From contig NZ_JAGSPC010000001.1 in NCBI RefSeq assembly GCF_019204045.1, forward strand, positions 2,105,420-2,169,419: 64,000 nucleotides of DNA, in the 5' to 3' direction. Position numbers and translations under genes: made by a program. Positions 1 to 7,823 of the stretch are shown here, in pieces. The stretch comes from Erythrobacter crassostreae. Lineage in GTDB: Bacteria > Pseudomonadota > Alphaproteobacteria > Sphingomonadales > Sphingomonadaceae. Each line of letters opens with the position of its first letter. Positions within the stretch are counted from its first letter, which is position 1. A model generated the notes under the pieces. That model saw only the letters and a list, made by a program, of their open reading frames with translations. It ran no database searches and was not told the DNA's origin.

Positions 1-781
1 TGAATTCCGCATTGGCGGCGCTGAACAGCTCTTCGCAAAGCTTGATGAAAGGGTCCATTGACCCACCCACGTCAAGGAAGAGCAGCAATTTCACCGCATT
101 GTGCCGTTCTGGCCGCATCTGAATGTCGAGCCAACCCTGCTTTGCGGTGCCATCGATCGTCGCGTCCAGATCAAGCTCATCCGCAGCGCCTTCGCGGGCA
201 AAACGGCGCAATCTGCGAAGCGCCATTTTGATATTGCGCGTGCCAAGCTCTTTTGTGCTGTCGAGGTTCTTAAACTCGCGCTTTTCCCAAACTTTGATCG
301 CGCGCTTGTGCTTGCTCTCCCCGCCGATCCGGACGCCTTCGGGATTGTAACCGGAGTTACCAAACGGAGAGGTCCCGCCGGTGCCGATCCATTTGTTTCC
401 GCCCTCGTGGCGCTTTTCCTGTTCCTCAAGACGCTCTTTCAGCGTCTTCATAATCTCGTCCCAGTCGCCGAGTTTCTCAATCTCGGCCATTTCCTCTTCA
501 GTCAGGAATTTCTCGGCAACATTTTTCAACCAATCTTCGGGGATGTCGACTGGATTTTGACCATAATCGGACATGATCCCTTTGAAGACTTTATGGAAAA
601 CCTGATCAAATTTATCCAGCATCCCTTCGTCTTTCACGAAGGTTGCACGGCTGAGGTAATAAAATGCCTCAGGCGTTTGTTCGATTACGTCCTTTTCGAG
701 AGCTTCAAGCAGAGTGAGGTGCTCTTTGAAGCTCGCGCCGATACCTGCTTCGCGCAGTTCATCCATAAAATTGAAAAACAT
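1..781 (-). CDS. CoxE-like VWA domain protein (partial, 3' end outside window)
   Basis: The minus-strand frame is open from an ATG at 781 to the window edge, giving 260 visible residues. The C-terminal visible part carries DVGGSMD at residues 237-243, the metal-ion-dependent adhesion site of CoxE/YehP-like von Willebrand factor A proteins, preceded by a charged helical N-terminal region and a Gly-rich linker near residues 127-155. Proteins of this family work with MoxR AAA+ ATPases in assembling or activating metalloenzymes and other complexes; a MoxR gene lies about 3 kb upstream on the same strand. No strong ribosome binding site is visible, and the ATG at 766 is an alternative start. Family assignment is firm; the client is unknown. 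Confidence 0.85.
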   Translation of the reverse strand, partial: MFFNFMDELREAGIGASFKEHLTLLEALEKDVIEQTPEAFYYLSRATFVKDEGMLDKFDQVFHKVFKGIMSDYGQNPVDIPEDWLKNVAEKFLTEEEMAEIEKLGDWDEIMKTLKERLEEQEKRHEGGNKWIGTGGTSPFGNSGYNPEGVRIGGESKHKRAIKVWEKREFKNLDSTKELGTRNIKMALRRLRRFAREGAADELDLDATIDGTAKQGWLDIQMRPERHNAVKLLLFLDVGGSMDPFIKLCEELFSAANAEF

Positions 782-892
782 GAAATTCGTGTAGCTGCGT
801 AAAGGGAGGGTTTCTAGCTTTTAACGTCATTGAGTTACGCCGAGTTAAACCTTCGCTAACCATCAACGCTTACTCACCAGCTGGATACGGGA

Positions 893-2317
893 ATGCCACA
901 AAGGGCTGGCCACATTATGAAGCCAATGACAATCGACACCGCGAGCGCTTCTGTACTCGACAAAATTCCAGAGAGTTGCGGCGCGGTTACCGTGGGCTGC
1001 ACCGACGTTGCAGGTGTCGTCGAAAGAGTTATCAAATCTTCGGAAACTTTGCGCGAAGAGCATGAGGCGCTGCGCGGAACGGTTGCTGCGCTTGAGGCGG
1101 ATCAGGCAAAAGTGTCAGAAGCCAGTGACGAAGCTCGACTTTTGTCAGAGCGCGCTATCGAGCGACTGGGCGAGGGCACCGCGCTAATCCAGTCATCGCT
1201 TGGTCAGATTAACGGTCTGTTGGACCTCGTCGACACTCTCGGCCAGCATGTCACCAGTTTCTCAGCCGCGATGGAACAGGTGCGTCGCAGTGCGCAGGAC
1301 ATTGATGACATTGCCGAAACTACAAATATCCTGGCTCTTAACGCCACTATCGAGGCGATGCGCGCAGGCGATGCGGGCCGCACATTCGCGGTTGTTGCCA
1401 GCGAGGTGAAGAGCCTTGCGAATGATACGCGCAAGGCAACAGAAGAAATCTCCCAAACAGTCGAAGCACTTGGGTCAGAAGCAAGCGAAGTCATCGGCCG
1501 TATTGAAGCTGGTTCGGAAGCAAGCAGCCAAGCGAAAGCATCTGTCTCACGCATTGAATCGACGATTTCGAGCGTTGGCGAGCTAGTCGAAGAAGTCGAC
1601 AAGCAGAATGACGTTATCGCTCGTTCGACGGGCACGATCAGCAGTCATGTTGACGCGGTTCAGGACGTTCTGATCAGTTTCGACAAGGCCGCCCGGTTGA
1701 ACGAGACCGAACTCGAAGGTGCTCAGGGCAAGATGGAAGAGCTTGAACTGACCGCGAGTGAAATGTTTGATCGGATTGTCCACGCGGATCTATCGCCGCA
1801 GGACAGCACCATGGTCGACAAAGCACAACAGAGGCTCGCTGAGTTCGTGGCACGCGCAGAAAAAGCTATCGACGAAGGCGAGGTAAGCGAAGCGGCGTTC
1901 TTCGACCAAGATTATGTCGAGGTCCCCGGCACCAATCCGCAGCTCTATCGCAGCAAACTCTCCGATTGGGCGGATAATAACTGGCAGGAATTGCTGGATG
2001 AAGCAAAGGCCGGCGACCCGCAAATAATCGCCGCTGCCTGCACCGACATGAACGGGTTTCTACCTACGCACTTGAGTGCCAAATCTCGCAAGCCGACCGG
2101 TGATGTGGCGCATGATACAGCGTACTGCCGTAACGGACGGATATTGCTCGAAGGTTGCGATATCGCTGCCAAGAAAAGCACTGCTCCGTACATGATGGCC
2201 GTCTACCGTCAGGAAGGCGACGGAGAGCGCTACATCGTGGTCCGCAATGTCTATATCCCGCTGTTTATCAAAGGCCGCCGCTGGGGCGATTTTGAGGTGG
2301 CCTATAGCTTCGACTGA
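893..2317 (+). CDS. Soluble methyl-accepting chemotaxis-like protein with C-terminal sensor-like domain
   Basis: 474 residues with no transmembrane segment or HAMP domain. Long coiled coil from about residue 40; the conserved signalling hairpin is at about 140-160 ([18 protein letters not shown]), the segment that contacts CheA/CheW. The C-terminal about 150 residues contain NGFLPTHLS, a GD...CRNGRIL pattern and YRQEGDG, resembling the small domain found at the C-terminus of several cytoplasmic chemoreceptors. No che genes occur in the window, so the partner kinase is unknown. The start may instead be the ATG at 917, which has AAAGGG about 11 bases upstream. Its stop abuts the stop of the convergent neighbour. 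Probably a cytoplasmic sensor. Confidence 0.85.
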   Translation: MPQRAGHIMKPMTIDTASASVLDKIPESCGAVTVGCTDVAGVVERVIKSSETLREEHEALRGTVAALEADQAKVSEASDEARLLSERAIERLGEGTALIQSSLGQINGLLDLVDTLGQHVTSFSAAMEQVRRSAQDIDDIAETTNILALNATIEAMRAGDAGRTFAVVASEVKSLANDTRKATEEISQTVEALGSEASEVIGRIEAGSEASSQAKASVSRIESTISSVGELVEEVDKQNDVIARSTGTISSHVDAVQDVLISFDKAARLNETELEGAQGKMEELELTASEMFDRIVHADLSPQDSTMVDKAQQRLAEFVARAEKAIDEGEVSEAAFFDQDYVEVPGTNPQLYRSKLSDWADNNWQELLDEAKAGDPQIIAAACTDMNGFLPTHLSAKSRKPTGDVAHDTAYCRNGRILLEGCDIAAKKSTAPYMMAVYRQEGDGERYIVVRNVYIPLFIKGRRWGDFEVAYSFD

Positions 2318-3880
2318 TCACTCGGTTTTGCAGGGGGGCTTTGTGCCATCCGGGCAGATCGCTCGATCTGAGATTGACCACAGGGAATCGGTACCGATCA
2401 GGCCTGCGAAGATTTCATTGCCTTCATAGGTAAAGACATCGAGCGCGCCTGGACCGCCGGTTTGCAGATAGCTGTCTGGTTGCCCTGGAAACGAAGCGCG
2501 CTGATGGCAGTTTAGGCAATTCGTCTTTATGGGATGGGCGGCTGCCAATTCGATATAGGGATTATAAGCGATAGGCCAAGTGCTGCCACCTTCGACTTCG
2601 GGCCAACCATAGGTCGAGGCCATCAAATAGTTCTGCCACGGACCGCTTGCCTCGGGAATGTTGGGTCGGTCTGCAGCGTACGGGCCATCATTAGGCTGAT
2701 CGCTCCACCAGATGGACTGAAACGTCCAGTCCGGTTGTTCCTTTGTTTGAATGTGCATCGCGACCAGAGCAAGCATATCACCCTGTTCAAACATCCGGCC
2801 AAAGGCATAATATGCAGACCGATCAAGTAAGGCATTGTCACATTGATCGATGGTACCAAGGTCGGGTGTGAAGCTGTAAAAATCGTCTACACTTACCTGC
2901 TGTGCATCGTCATAAACGTTCGGACCAAGCCGCTTCGCAACGCCGCCGACTGTTTGGGTCACGCCTTCTTGCTCCAGCATCGTAACTGTTACCGGCCCAT
3001 CAGAATTGATAGACGTGGTGACAGCAACCGCGCGCGGCCATTGAGATTGGATTTCGAAGCCGGAATAGCGGCCATAATCTTCGGAAAGATCATCCCAGAC
3101 AGGCACCGCTGTGTAGCCAGCACCTTTGATCGGCCAGAGCATTGGTTTGAGCGCGATTGCCTCGCTTGGAAATGGATCGATTTGCTTCGTCATGTCCGAT
3201 GCAGGCCTCATCCCTTGCAAGACAGATGCATCATAAATCTTGGTGTCGCGGATCCAGCCAAATGCGGATGCATTGTAAATGACGCCAGCGATCAGGATGT
3301 CGCCATTGTTCTGGAATGTAGGACCGTTGGCCAGGCTAACCGGTTGGTTTGGCTTATTCACTAAGCACTCGGAATTGGAGTATTTGTCCAGCACGGGCTG
3401 AGGGACGGCGTATTTCGGCGCATCTTCAAAATTGATCGGCTCTTCCCCGCTGGTTAAGCCATTGTCGAGCTTGAAAGCACGCATCGGCGCCTCACTTTGG
3501 GCCGCGAGCATCGCCTGCTTGCCAGTGCCGTTGCTATCTGAAGGGTCATCTCCTGTCATCGCAAACGCCTGTGTCTCGGTACACCAGCTCCGCCAAACCC
3601 AGCCGTCACCCGCTTCGCTTTGAAGTCCGGCAAACAGTTTCCAACCGTGTTCGCGGGCCGCCTGCTCATCACGATTGGCCACCCATTCTGCGACCTCAGT
3701 CTCAGAAACAGGGTATCCATAGCCCGCTGGCATCGGGGCGGGAGAAGTGCAGAATGAGACATCACCAGATGCTTCGCCGTCTACTTCGGTTTCCGCGCTG
3801 CACGAGGCGAGCAAGCTGGCGCCGCCTAACAGTGCCACGATCAATTTCGATTTCGAACTGTACTGCGCAAATAGTTTCAT
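2318..3880 (-). CDS. Lipoprotein with a single CxxCH haem-binding motif
   Basis: 520 residues beginning with a lipoprotein signal (hydrophobic stretch then LLASC, predicted lipidated Cys 27). The mature protein is rich in Trp and Cys. Near the C-terminus the motif CLNCH (Cys455, Cys458, His459) is a canonical c-type haem attachment site. Export is consistent with periplasmic haem attachment. No other cytochrome domain is recognised and the rest of the protein is not placed in a family. GGGAG lies about 12 bases before the ATG on the minus strand. It sits between the MoxR and VWA genes on the same strand, but a link to them is only suggested by position. Confidence 0.7.
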   Translation of the reverse strand: MKLFAQYSSKSKLIVALLGGASLLASCSAETEVDGEASGDVSFCTSPAPMPAGYGYPVSETEVAEWVANRDEQAAREHGWKLFAGLQSEAGDGWVWRSWCTETQAFAMTGDDPSDSNGTGKQAMLAAQSEAPMRAFKLDNGLTSGEEPINFEDAPKYAVPQPVLDKYSNSECLVNKPNQPVSLANGPTFQNNGDILIAGVIYNASAFGWIRDTKIYDASVLQGMRPASDMTKQIDPFPSEAIALKPMLWPIKGAGYTAVPVWDDLSEDYGRYSGFEIQSQWPRAVAVTTSINSDGPVTVTMLEQEGVTQTVGGVAKRLGPNVYDDAQQVSVDDFYSFTPDLGTIDQCDNALLDRSAYYAFGRMFEQGDMLALVAMHIQTKEQPDWTFQSIWWSDQPNDGPYAADRPNIPEASGPWQNYLMASTYGWPEVEGGSTWPIAYNPYIELAAAHPIKTNCLNCHQRASFPGQPDSYLQTGGPGALDVFTYEGNEIFAGLIGTDSLWSISDRAICPDGTKPPCKTE

Positions 3881-3974
3881 AGCCCCACTCCCATCCCATG
3901 AAGTAGACTACACAATACCTATCGCTCCGGAAAATCAATCCCGCCGGGCAAACTGCAAAAGACTCAAATGTGGC

Positions 3975-4832
3975 TTAAGTCGGGTTGCGACGCGCCATAA
4001 ATGCGAGCCGTTCGAACATCATTACATCTTGCTCATTCTTGAGCAATGCACCGTGCAAAGGCGGTATCGCATTGTTTGGATTGGAATCCTGCAATGTTTC
4101 AAGCGGCATATCTTCGTTCATTAGAAGCTTTAGCCAATCGAGTAGTTCGCTCGTCGAAGGCTTTTTCTTAAGTCCCGGAACTTCACGCAATTCGTAAAAG
4201 ATATCCATCGCTTTTTTAACGAGGGTCTTTTGAATATCTGGATAATGCACATCGATGATCGACTGCATCGTCTCACGATCGGGGAATTTTATGTAGTGGA
4301 AGAAACAGCGGCGAAGGAACGCGTCAGGCAGTTCCTTCTCGTTGTTCGAAGTAATGACTACGATCGGGCGCTCTTTTGCTTCGATACGTTCCTGCGTTTC
4401 ATAAACATCGAAGCTCATCCGATCGAGTTCCTGCAGGAGGTCATTTGGAAACTCGATGTCAGCTTTGTCAATTTCGTCAATCAGCAGGACGGGCAATTCC
4501 GGAGACGTAAAGGCCTCCCATAGTTTGCCCTTTTTGATGTAGTTGCGAATATCATGGACGCGCTCTTCGCCAAGCTGGCCATCACGCAAGCGGGCGACTG
4601 CATCGTATTCATAGAGGCCTTGCTGGGCTTTGGTCGTCGATTTGACGTTCCATTCGATCATCGGTGCGCCGAGTGCTTTCGAAATTTCATGAGCAAGAAC
4701 AGTCTTACCTGTTCCGGGCTCGCCCTTGACCAGGAGCGGACGGCGCAGGGTCACGGCTGCGTTCACCGCAACTTTAAGATCGTCGGTTGCGATGTAGTCG
4801 CTGGTTCCGTCAAAGCTCTGCTGGTCGGTCAT
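3975..4832 (-). CDS. MoxR-family AAA+ ATPase
   Basis: 285 residues from the ATG at 4832, which is preceded by AAAGGGA at good spacing; an upstream ATG at 4856 lacks this. Walker A GEPGTGKT at residues 37-44, Walker B LLIDEIDKAD, sensor-1 ITSNNEKELPDAFLRRC and an arginine-rich C-terminal lid are all present. MoxR proteins are ATP-driven chaperones that act with VWA-domain partners to mature metalloenzymes or other complexes. The likely partner is the CoxE-like protein at the start of the window, same strand, with two unrelated-looking genes in between. Cytoplasmic. The substrate cannot be deduced. Confidence 0.9.
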   Translation of the reverse strand: MTDQQSFDGTSDYIATDDLKVAVNAAVTLRRPLLVKGEPGTGKTVLAHEISKALGAPMIEWNVKSTTKAQQGLYEYDAVARLRDGQLGEERVHDIRNYIKKGKLWEAFTSPELPVLLIDEIDKADIEFPNDLLQELDRMSFDVYETQERIEAKERPIVVITSNNEKELPDAFLRRCFFHYIKFPDRETMQSIIDVHYPDIQKTLVKKAMDIFYELREVPGLKKKPSTSELLDWLKLLMNEDMPLETLQDSNPNNAIPPLHGALLKNEQDVMMFERLAFMARRNPT

Positions 4833-4937
4833 GGTGTCCCTTTGATTGGTCCGCATTCGAAACTGATTTGCTGGGGGGCGATAGGGGGCAGCGGCCCAGC
4901 ACGCAAGAGTATGATGTATGCTGTGATCTGACGATGC

Positions 4938-6257
4938 TTACAGAGGAAGCGCCATGATCCTTTGAGCGATTAACTCAAGCGCAGTCTCATCGAGGTTTGC
5001 ATCCGCATCGTTCCAGCTGAGAGTGAGCACATATGGAAGGCCGGCCTTCGTATAAAGCAACCAAGTAAGATTGAGCACGCCGGGCTCTGAGCCACCTTTG
5101 TAATGCGCACTCGCCCAATTCTGCCAACCATTGTCGGCCATGCTTGGATTGACGCTCATGATTTTGAGAGGGACGCCAGATCCCTGGTCGAGCATGTGGA
5201 TGTAGAGCTTTCGCAAGTCGTTCGGGCTGGCAAACCATTCCACATCCAACGCCACGGGTCCTCCCGAAAACGTGGACTGGATGCGGTTCACATCTAGGTC
5301 GCTGTCGTTCAGTCTATGCAGGATTTCTGCTTTGTCAGACACCGAGGCCGCTCGATATTGAGTGAGTGTTTCATCGCCTGCCGCCTTGAGCGCGAACATT
5401 TCTCTTGTGGTGAGAAATGGTACATTCTTTGCGGGTGTGGAATGGCCGCTCGCGATCATTTCATCGATGACCGCATCAACCCCGACGTGACGCATAAGGG
5501 TATCCGTTGCGGTGTTGTCGCTGATTGAAATCATCATCGTCGCAAGCGTCTGGAGTGTGACTGGCGCCGGGTCAGGCCAATCCTGCATCATCCCGCTGGG
5601 AAAGCTGCGACGTGTAATGGAAAGATCGGTTGTCGAATCCCAAGCCTCTTTTCCGCTCGTTATCCGGCGGTTGAGCGCTGCGAGCACATAAATCTTGAAT
5701 GTAGAGCCAATCGCAAACTGTTCATCTGGATTGATGCTGATGGCCGGATTGGTTCCGTCAAGTGGTCCAAAATAGGCGCCAACATTTCCGGGGAGGGCAT
5801 TCAACTCGTTGATGATTTTCTCAGCGGAATCGTTGAGCGGGTCAAAGCTGCGGAACAGCAGTTCGTTGATACGATTGCCGTCTTGTGGATCAATTGCGAT
5901 GCCGCCTCGACCAACGGCCCGTTCCATCCGGATAGCCAATGCGGAGCGCGTTCCTGTATCAGGTTCAAGTGTTTCGACTTCAAGAGCGCGGCCAAATTGG
6001 CTCGTTAGCTGCGCGGAAAGCCCTGTCAGCTGTGCGGGCGGCACGGCTTGCAAAAACCCTTCTGTGAAAACCTCCTCAAGGGGCACGTCCAACTCGCCGT
6101 TGACCAGCGCGACCACCTGCTCGCTCCTCATCTGGATCGGAGCGACAGGCTCAGCCTCTGAACTCGGGGCATCTTGAGCTGCCGCATGCGAGATGGGCAG
6201 GGCCAACGGAGCGGTAACAAGCGTGGCTGCTGCGAGAGCTTTCTTGAGCGGGGTCAT
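4938..6257 (-). CDS. Exported class A beta-lactamase-fold serine hydrolase
   Basis: 439 residues from the ATG at 6257 (GGAGA 7 bases upstream), with a Sec signal peptide ending near HAAAQ (residue 28). The penicilloyl-serine-transferase motifs are present: STFK at 185-188 (nucleophile Ser185), SDN at 246-248 and KGG near residue 390. An extra region of about 110 residues precedes the catalytic domain. The protein is longer than ordinary class A beta-lactamases, usually about 290 residues, and no Glu166-type omega loop was confirmed, so a resistance role should not be assumed. A periplasmic peptidase or esterase is equally possible. Confidence 0.8.
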   Translation of the reverse strand: MTPLKKALAAATLVTAPLALPISHAAAQDAPSSEAEPVAPIQMRSEQVVALVNGELDVPLEEVFTEGFLQAVPPAQLTGLSAQLTSQFGRALEVETLEPDTGTRSALAIRMERAVGRGGIAIDPQDGNRINELLFRSFDPLNDSAEKIINELNALPGNVGAYFGPLDGTNPAISINPDEQFAIGSTFKIYVLAALNRRITSGKEAWDSTTDLSITRRSFPSGMMQDWPDPAPVTLQTLATMMISISDNTATDTLMRHVGVDAVIDEMIASGHSTPAKNVPFLTTREMFALKAAGDETLTQYRAASVSDKAEILHRLNDSDLDVNRIQSTFSGGPVALDVEWFASPNDLRKLYIHMLDQGSGVPLKIMSVNPSMADNGWQNWASAHYKGGSEPGVLNLTWLLYTKAGLPYVLTLSWNDADANLDETALELIAQRIMALPL

Positions 6258-6300
6258 CAAATTTCTCCAGTTCGGTGTAAATCTAATCCAGAAGCCCCGA

Positions 6301-6876
6301 TCAAGCCAGAGCATCAAGCGACGAGATTTTTGCCTTCAATGAGCGAGCTGCCCACCAATTCGCCAACGCAACTCCGCCGAAGATCGCGATAGTGGCCGAG
6401 GCCGGTCCGACGATGCCTGACAAGGCCTCTGCCCAGCCGTTGGATTCGGCGACCTCTACCGTCGTCACGGCATAGAACATCAGCATGCCAGGTATAAACG
6501 GACCGAGGTACCATTTCGGTACTGCGCGCAGAGCGTCATACTGCCGTTGGTATTGGCGACGGAGGTGCGTGATGCAGGGATCCTCCGGGCGACGCGTGAG
6601 ATTGCTCCCACGCTTGTGAAGGCTCCACATTACGAAAAGCGAGCCTGCAACGACAAGCGCCATTGAAATACCGATCAATGGCTCGCCTTTCCAGAATGCC
6701 GCCACAGCAGCGGCGCCGCATGCCAGAGCAACAAATCCACCAGCGACATACTCGGTGACATTGCGGAACCGGATCCGACGTTCAAAGGCGTTTGCGCGGA
6801 CAGTGCATTCAGAAGGCGCGCTAAAGGCCGCTTCGGGTGCGGCTTCGCACCACTCGGGGAGGGGGGGCGTGCTCAT
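6301..6876 (-). CDS. Membrane protein of unknown function, co-transcribed with an ECF sigma factor
   Basis: 191 residues with about four hydrophobic segments (near residues 43-62, 67-85, 122-142 and 152-175) and a charged central loop rich in Arg. Its start overlaps the stop of the sigma-factor gene by four bases (ATGA), so the two are translationally coupled. The position is that of an anti-sigma factor, but no ZAS zinc motif (HxxxCxxC) and no recognisable cytoplasmic anti-sigma domain is seen. It may be an unconventional membrane regulator or simply a co-transcribed protein. Confidence 0.7.
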   Translation of the reverse strand: MSTPPLPEWCEAAPEAAFSAPSECTVRANAFERRIRFRNVTEYVAGGFVALACGAAAVAAFWKGEPLIGISMALVVAGSLFVMWSLHKRGSNLTRRPEDPCITHLRRQYQRQYDALRAVPKWYLGPFIPGMLMFYAVTTVEVAESNGWAEALSGIVGPASATIAIFGGVALANWWAARSLKAKISSLDALA

Positions 6877-7397
6877 TCAGGAGCTCCTACGTTTTCTGGG
6901 ATGGTAAAATGACTAGCCAAAAGCGCCTTGATCCGGTGAATGCGGACACTGACAGCGCCAGAAGACATGCCGGTAATATCGGCAATTTCAGCGCCGCTTT
7001 CGCCTTCGAGCCAGAGCACGATCACCTGGGCATCCAAGGGCGGCAATCGGCGGATCAGTTCCGCAATTTGGTCAAGAGCATGCGCCTCGGCAGCTTTGGT
7101 TTCGGGGTTGCTGGCCGATGGAAGCATATCAATCTCTTCCAGAGGCACTTTCTTCGGGCCGCGCGCTGCTTTTGAAATGTGATCGGCCGCGACATTATGC
7201 GCGACACGGTAGACCCATGTTTTAAGTGCGCTTTCGCCTTTAAATCGTGCGAGGCTCGTCCAGATCGCGCAGTGCATTTCCTGTTCAAGGTCACGCGCTT
7301 TTTCTGCGTCGCGTTCAACTGCCCGAGCGAGCCGGGCGATCGCGGGTGCGAATTGCTTACCGGCTTCGTGATAAAGGGCTTCCGCTTGCTTGGTCAT
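6873..7397 (-). CDS. ECF-family RNA polymerase sigma factor
   Basis: 174 residues. Region 2 is seen as an acidic DLEQEMHCAIWTSLARF segment followed by the WVYRVAHNVAADHISK helix that binds the -10 element. Region 4 carries LRRL(P)PLDAQVIVLWLEG and the helix-turn-helix GAEIADITGMSSGAVSVRIHR. Group IV (ECF) size and architecture. AAAGGGG lies just before the ATG. It is followed by an overlapping membrane-protein gene. The promoters it recognises are not evident from the window; a role in envelope or stress response is the usual guess for the family. Confidence 0.88.
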   Translation of the reverse strand: MTKQAEALYHEAGKQFAPAIARLARAVERDAEKARDLEQEMHCAIWTSLARFKGESALKTWVYRVAHNVAADHISKAARGPKKVPLEEIDMLPSASNPETKAAEAHALDQIAELIRRLPPLDAQVIVLWLEGESGAEIADITGMSSGAVSVRIHRIKALLASHFTIPENVGAPE

Positions 7398-7448
7398 GCC
7401 CCTTTAGTCTTTGCCGCTGAAGATTTCTTACAACGCGGTGTTAGATTT

Positions 7449-7823
7449 TCAGAAGATGTTAGAGGCCGCAACAGCAAATAGCATGTTGAAAAGGAACATG
7501 ATGACCGTCGCGACCTTCCAGCCTGTTCCCGCCGTTTCCATACCACGATCCCAAGTCCACTTTGCAATCGCGCCAGTGGTGAGAGCGGACATAATGATCG
7601 TCAGCCAAGGTTCTTGAGATGATAGCGCAAATAGGAAAACACAGATGCTGACCAGCTGAACCATGAACGCGCCTGTGAACCACACGATTGGTATTGGCCG
7701 GTAAGCCGTGTCGGGAACTTCCCAATCTGGCAGTGAAACATCAGGCCGCGAAATTCTCCGGTCGCCCGCGTAGATATCGTCTGCTCGGGGATCAGGATAT
7801 TTGCGGCCTTCGTCGTCAGGCAT
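7449..7823 (-). CDS. Small membrane protein of unknown function
   Basis: About 124 residues. A polar N-terminal 45 residues rich in Asp, Arg and Pro is followed by three hydrophobic segments (near residues 48-67, 72-88 and 104-122). The ATG at 7823 overlaps the end of parE by eight bases, so it is translated from the parE message; a TTG at 7826 is an alternative start. No family recognised. Confidence 0.65.
   Translation of the reverse strand: MPDDEGRKYPDPRADDIYAGDRRISRPDVSLPDWEVPDTAYRPIPIVWFTGAFMVQLVSICVFLFALSSQEPWLTIIMSALTTGAIAKWTWDRGMETAGTGWKVATVIMFLFNMLFAVAASNIF

Noticed and set aside
101..802. 233-residue plus-strand frame at the window start
   Set aside because: It is the antisense of the VWA gene, whose MIDAS motif and codon pattern are convincing.
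2843..3364. 173-residue plus-strand frame
   Set aside because: Antisense of the haem lipoprotein gene, without ribosome binding site or known domain.
4938..6257. Antibiotic-resistance beta-lactamase call
   Set aside because: Fold motifs fit, but the long extra domain and unconfirmed omega-loop Glu do not allow a resistance claim.
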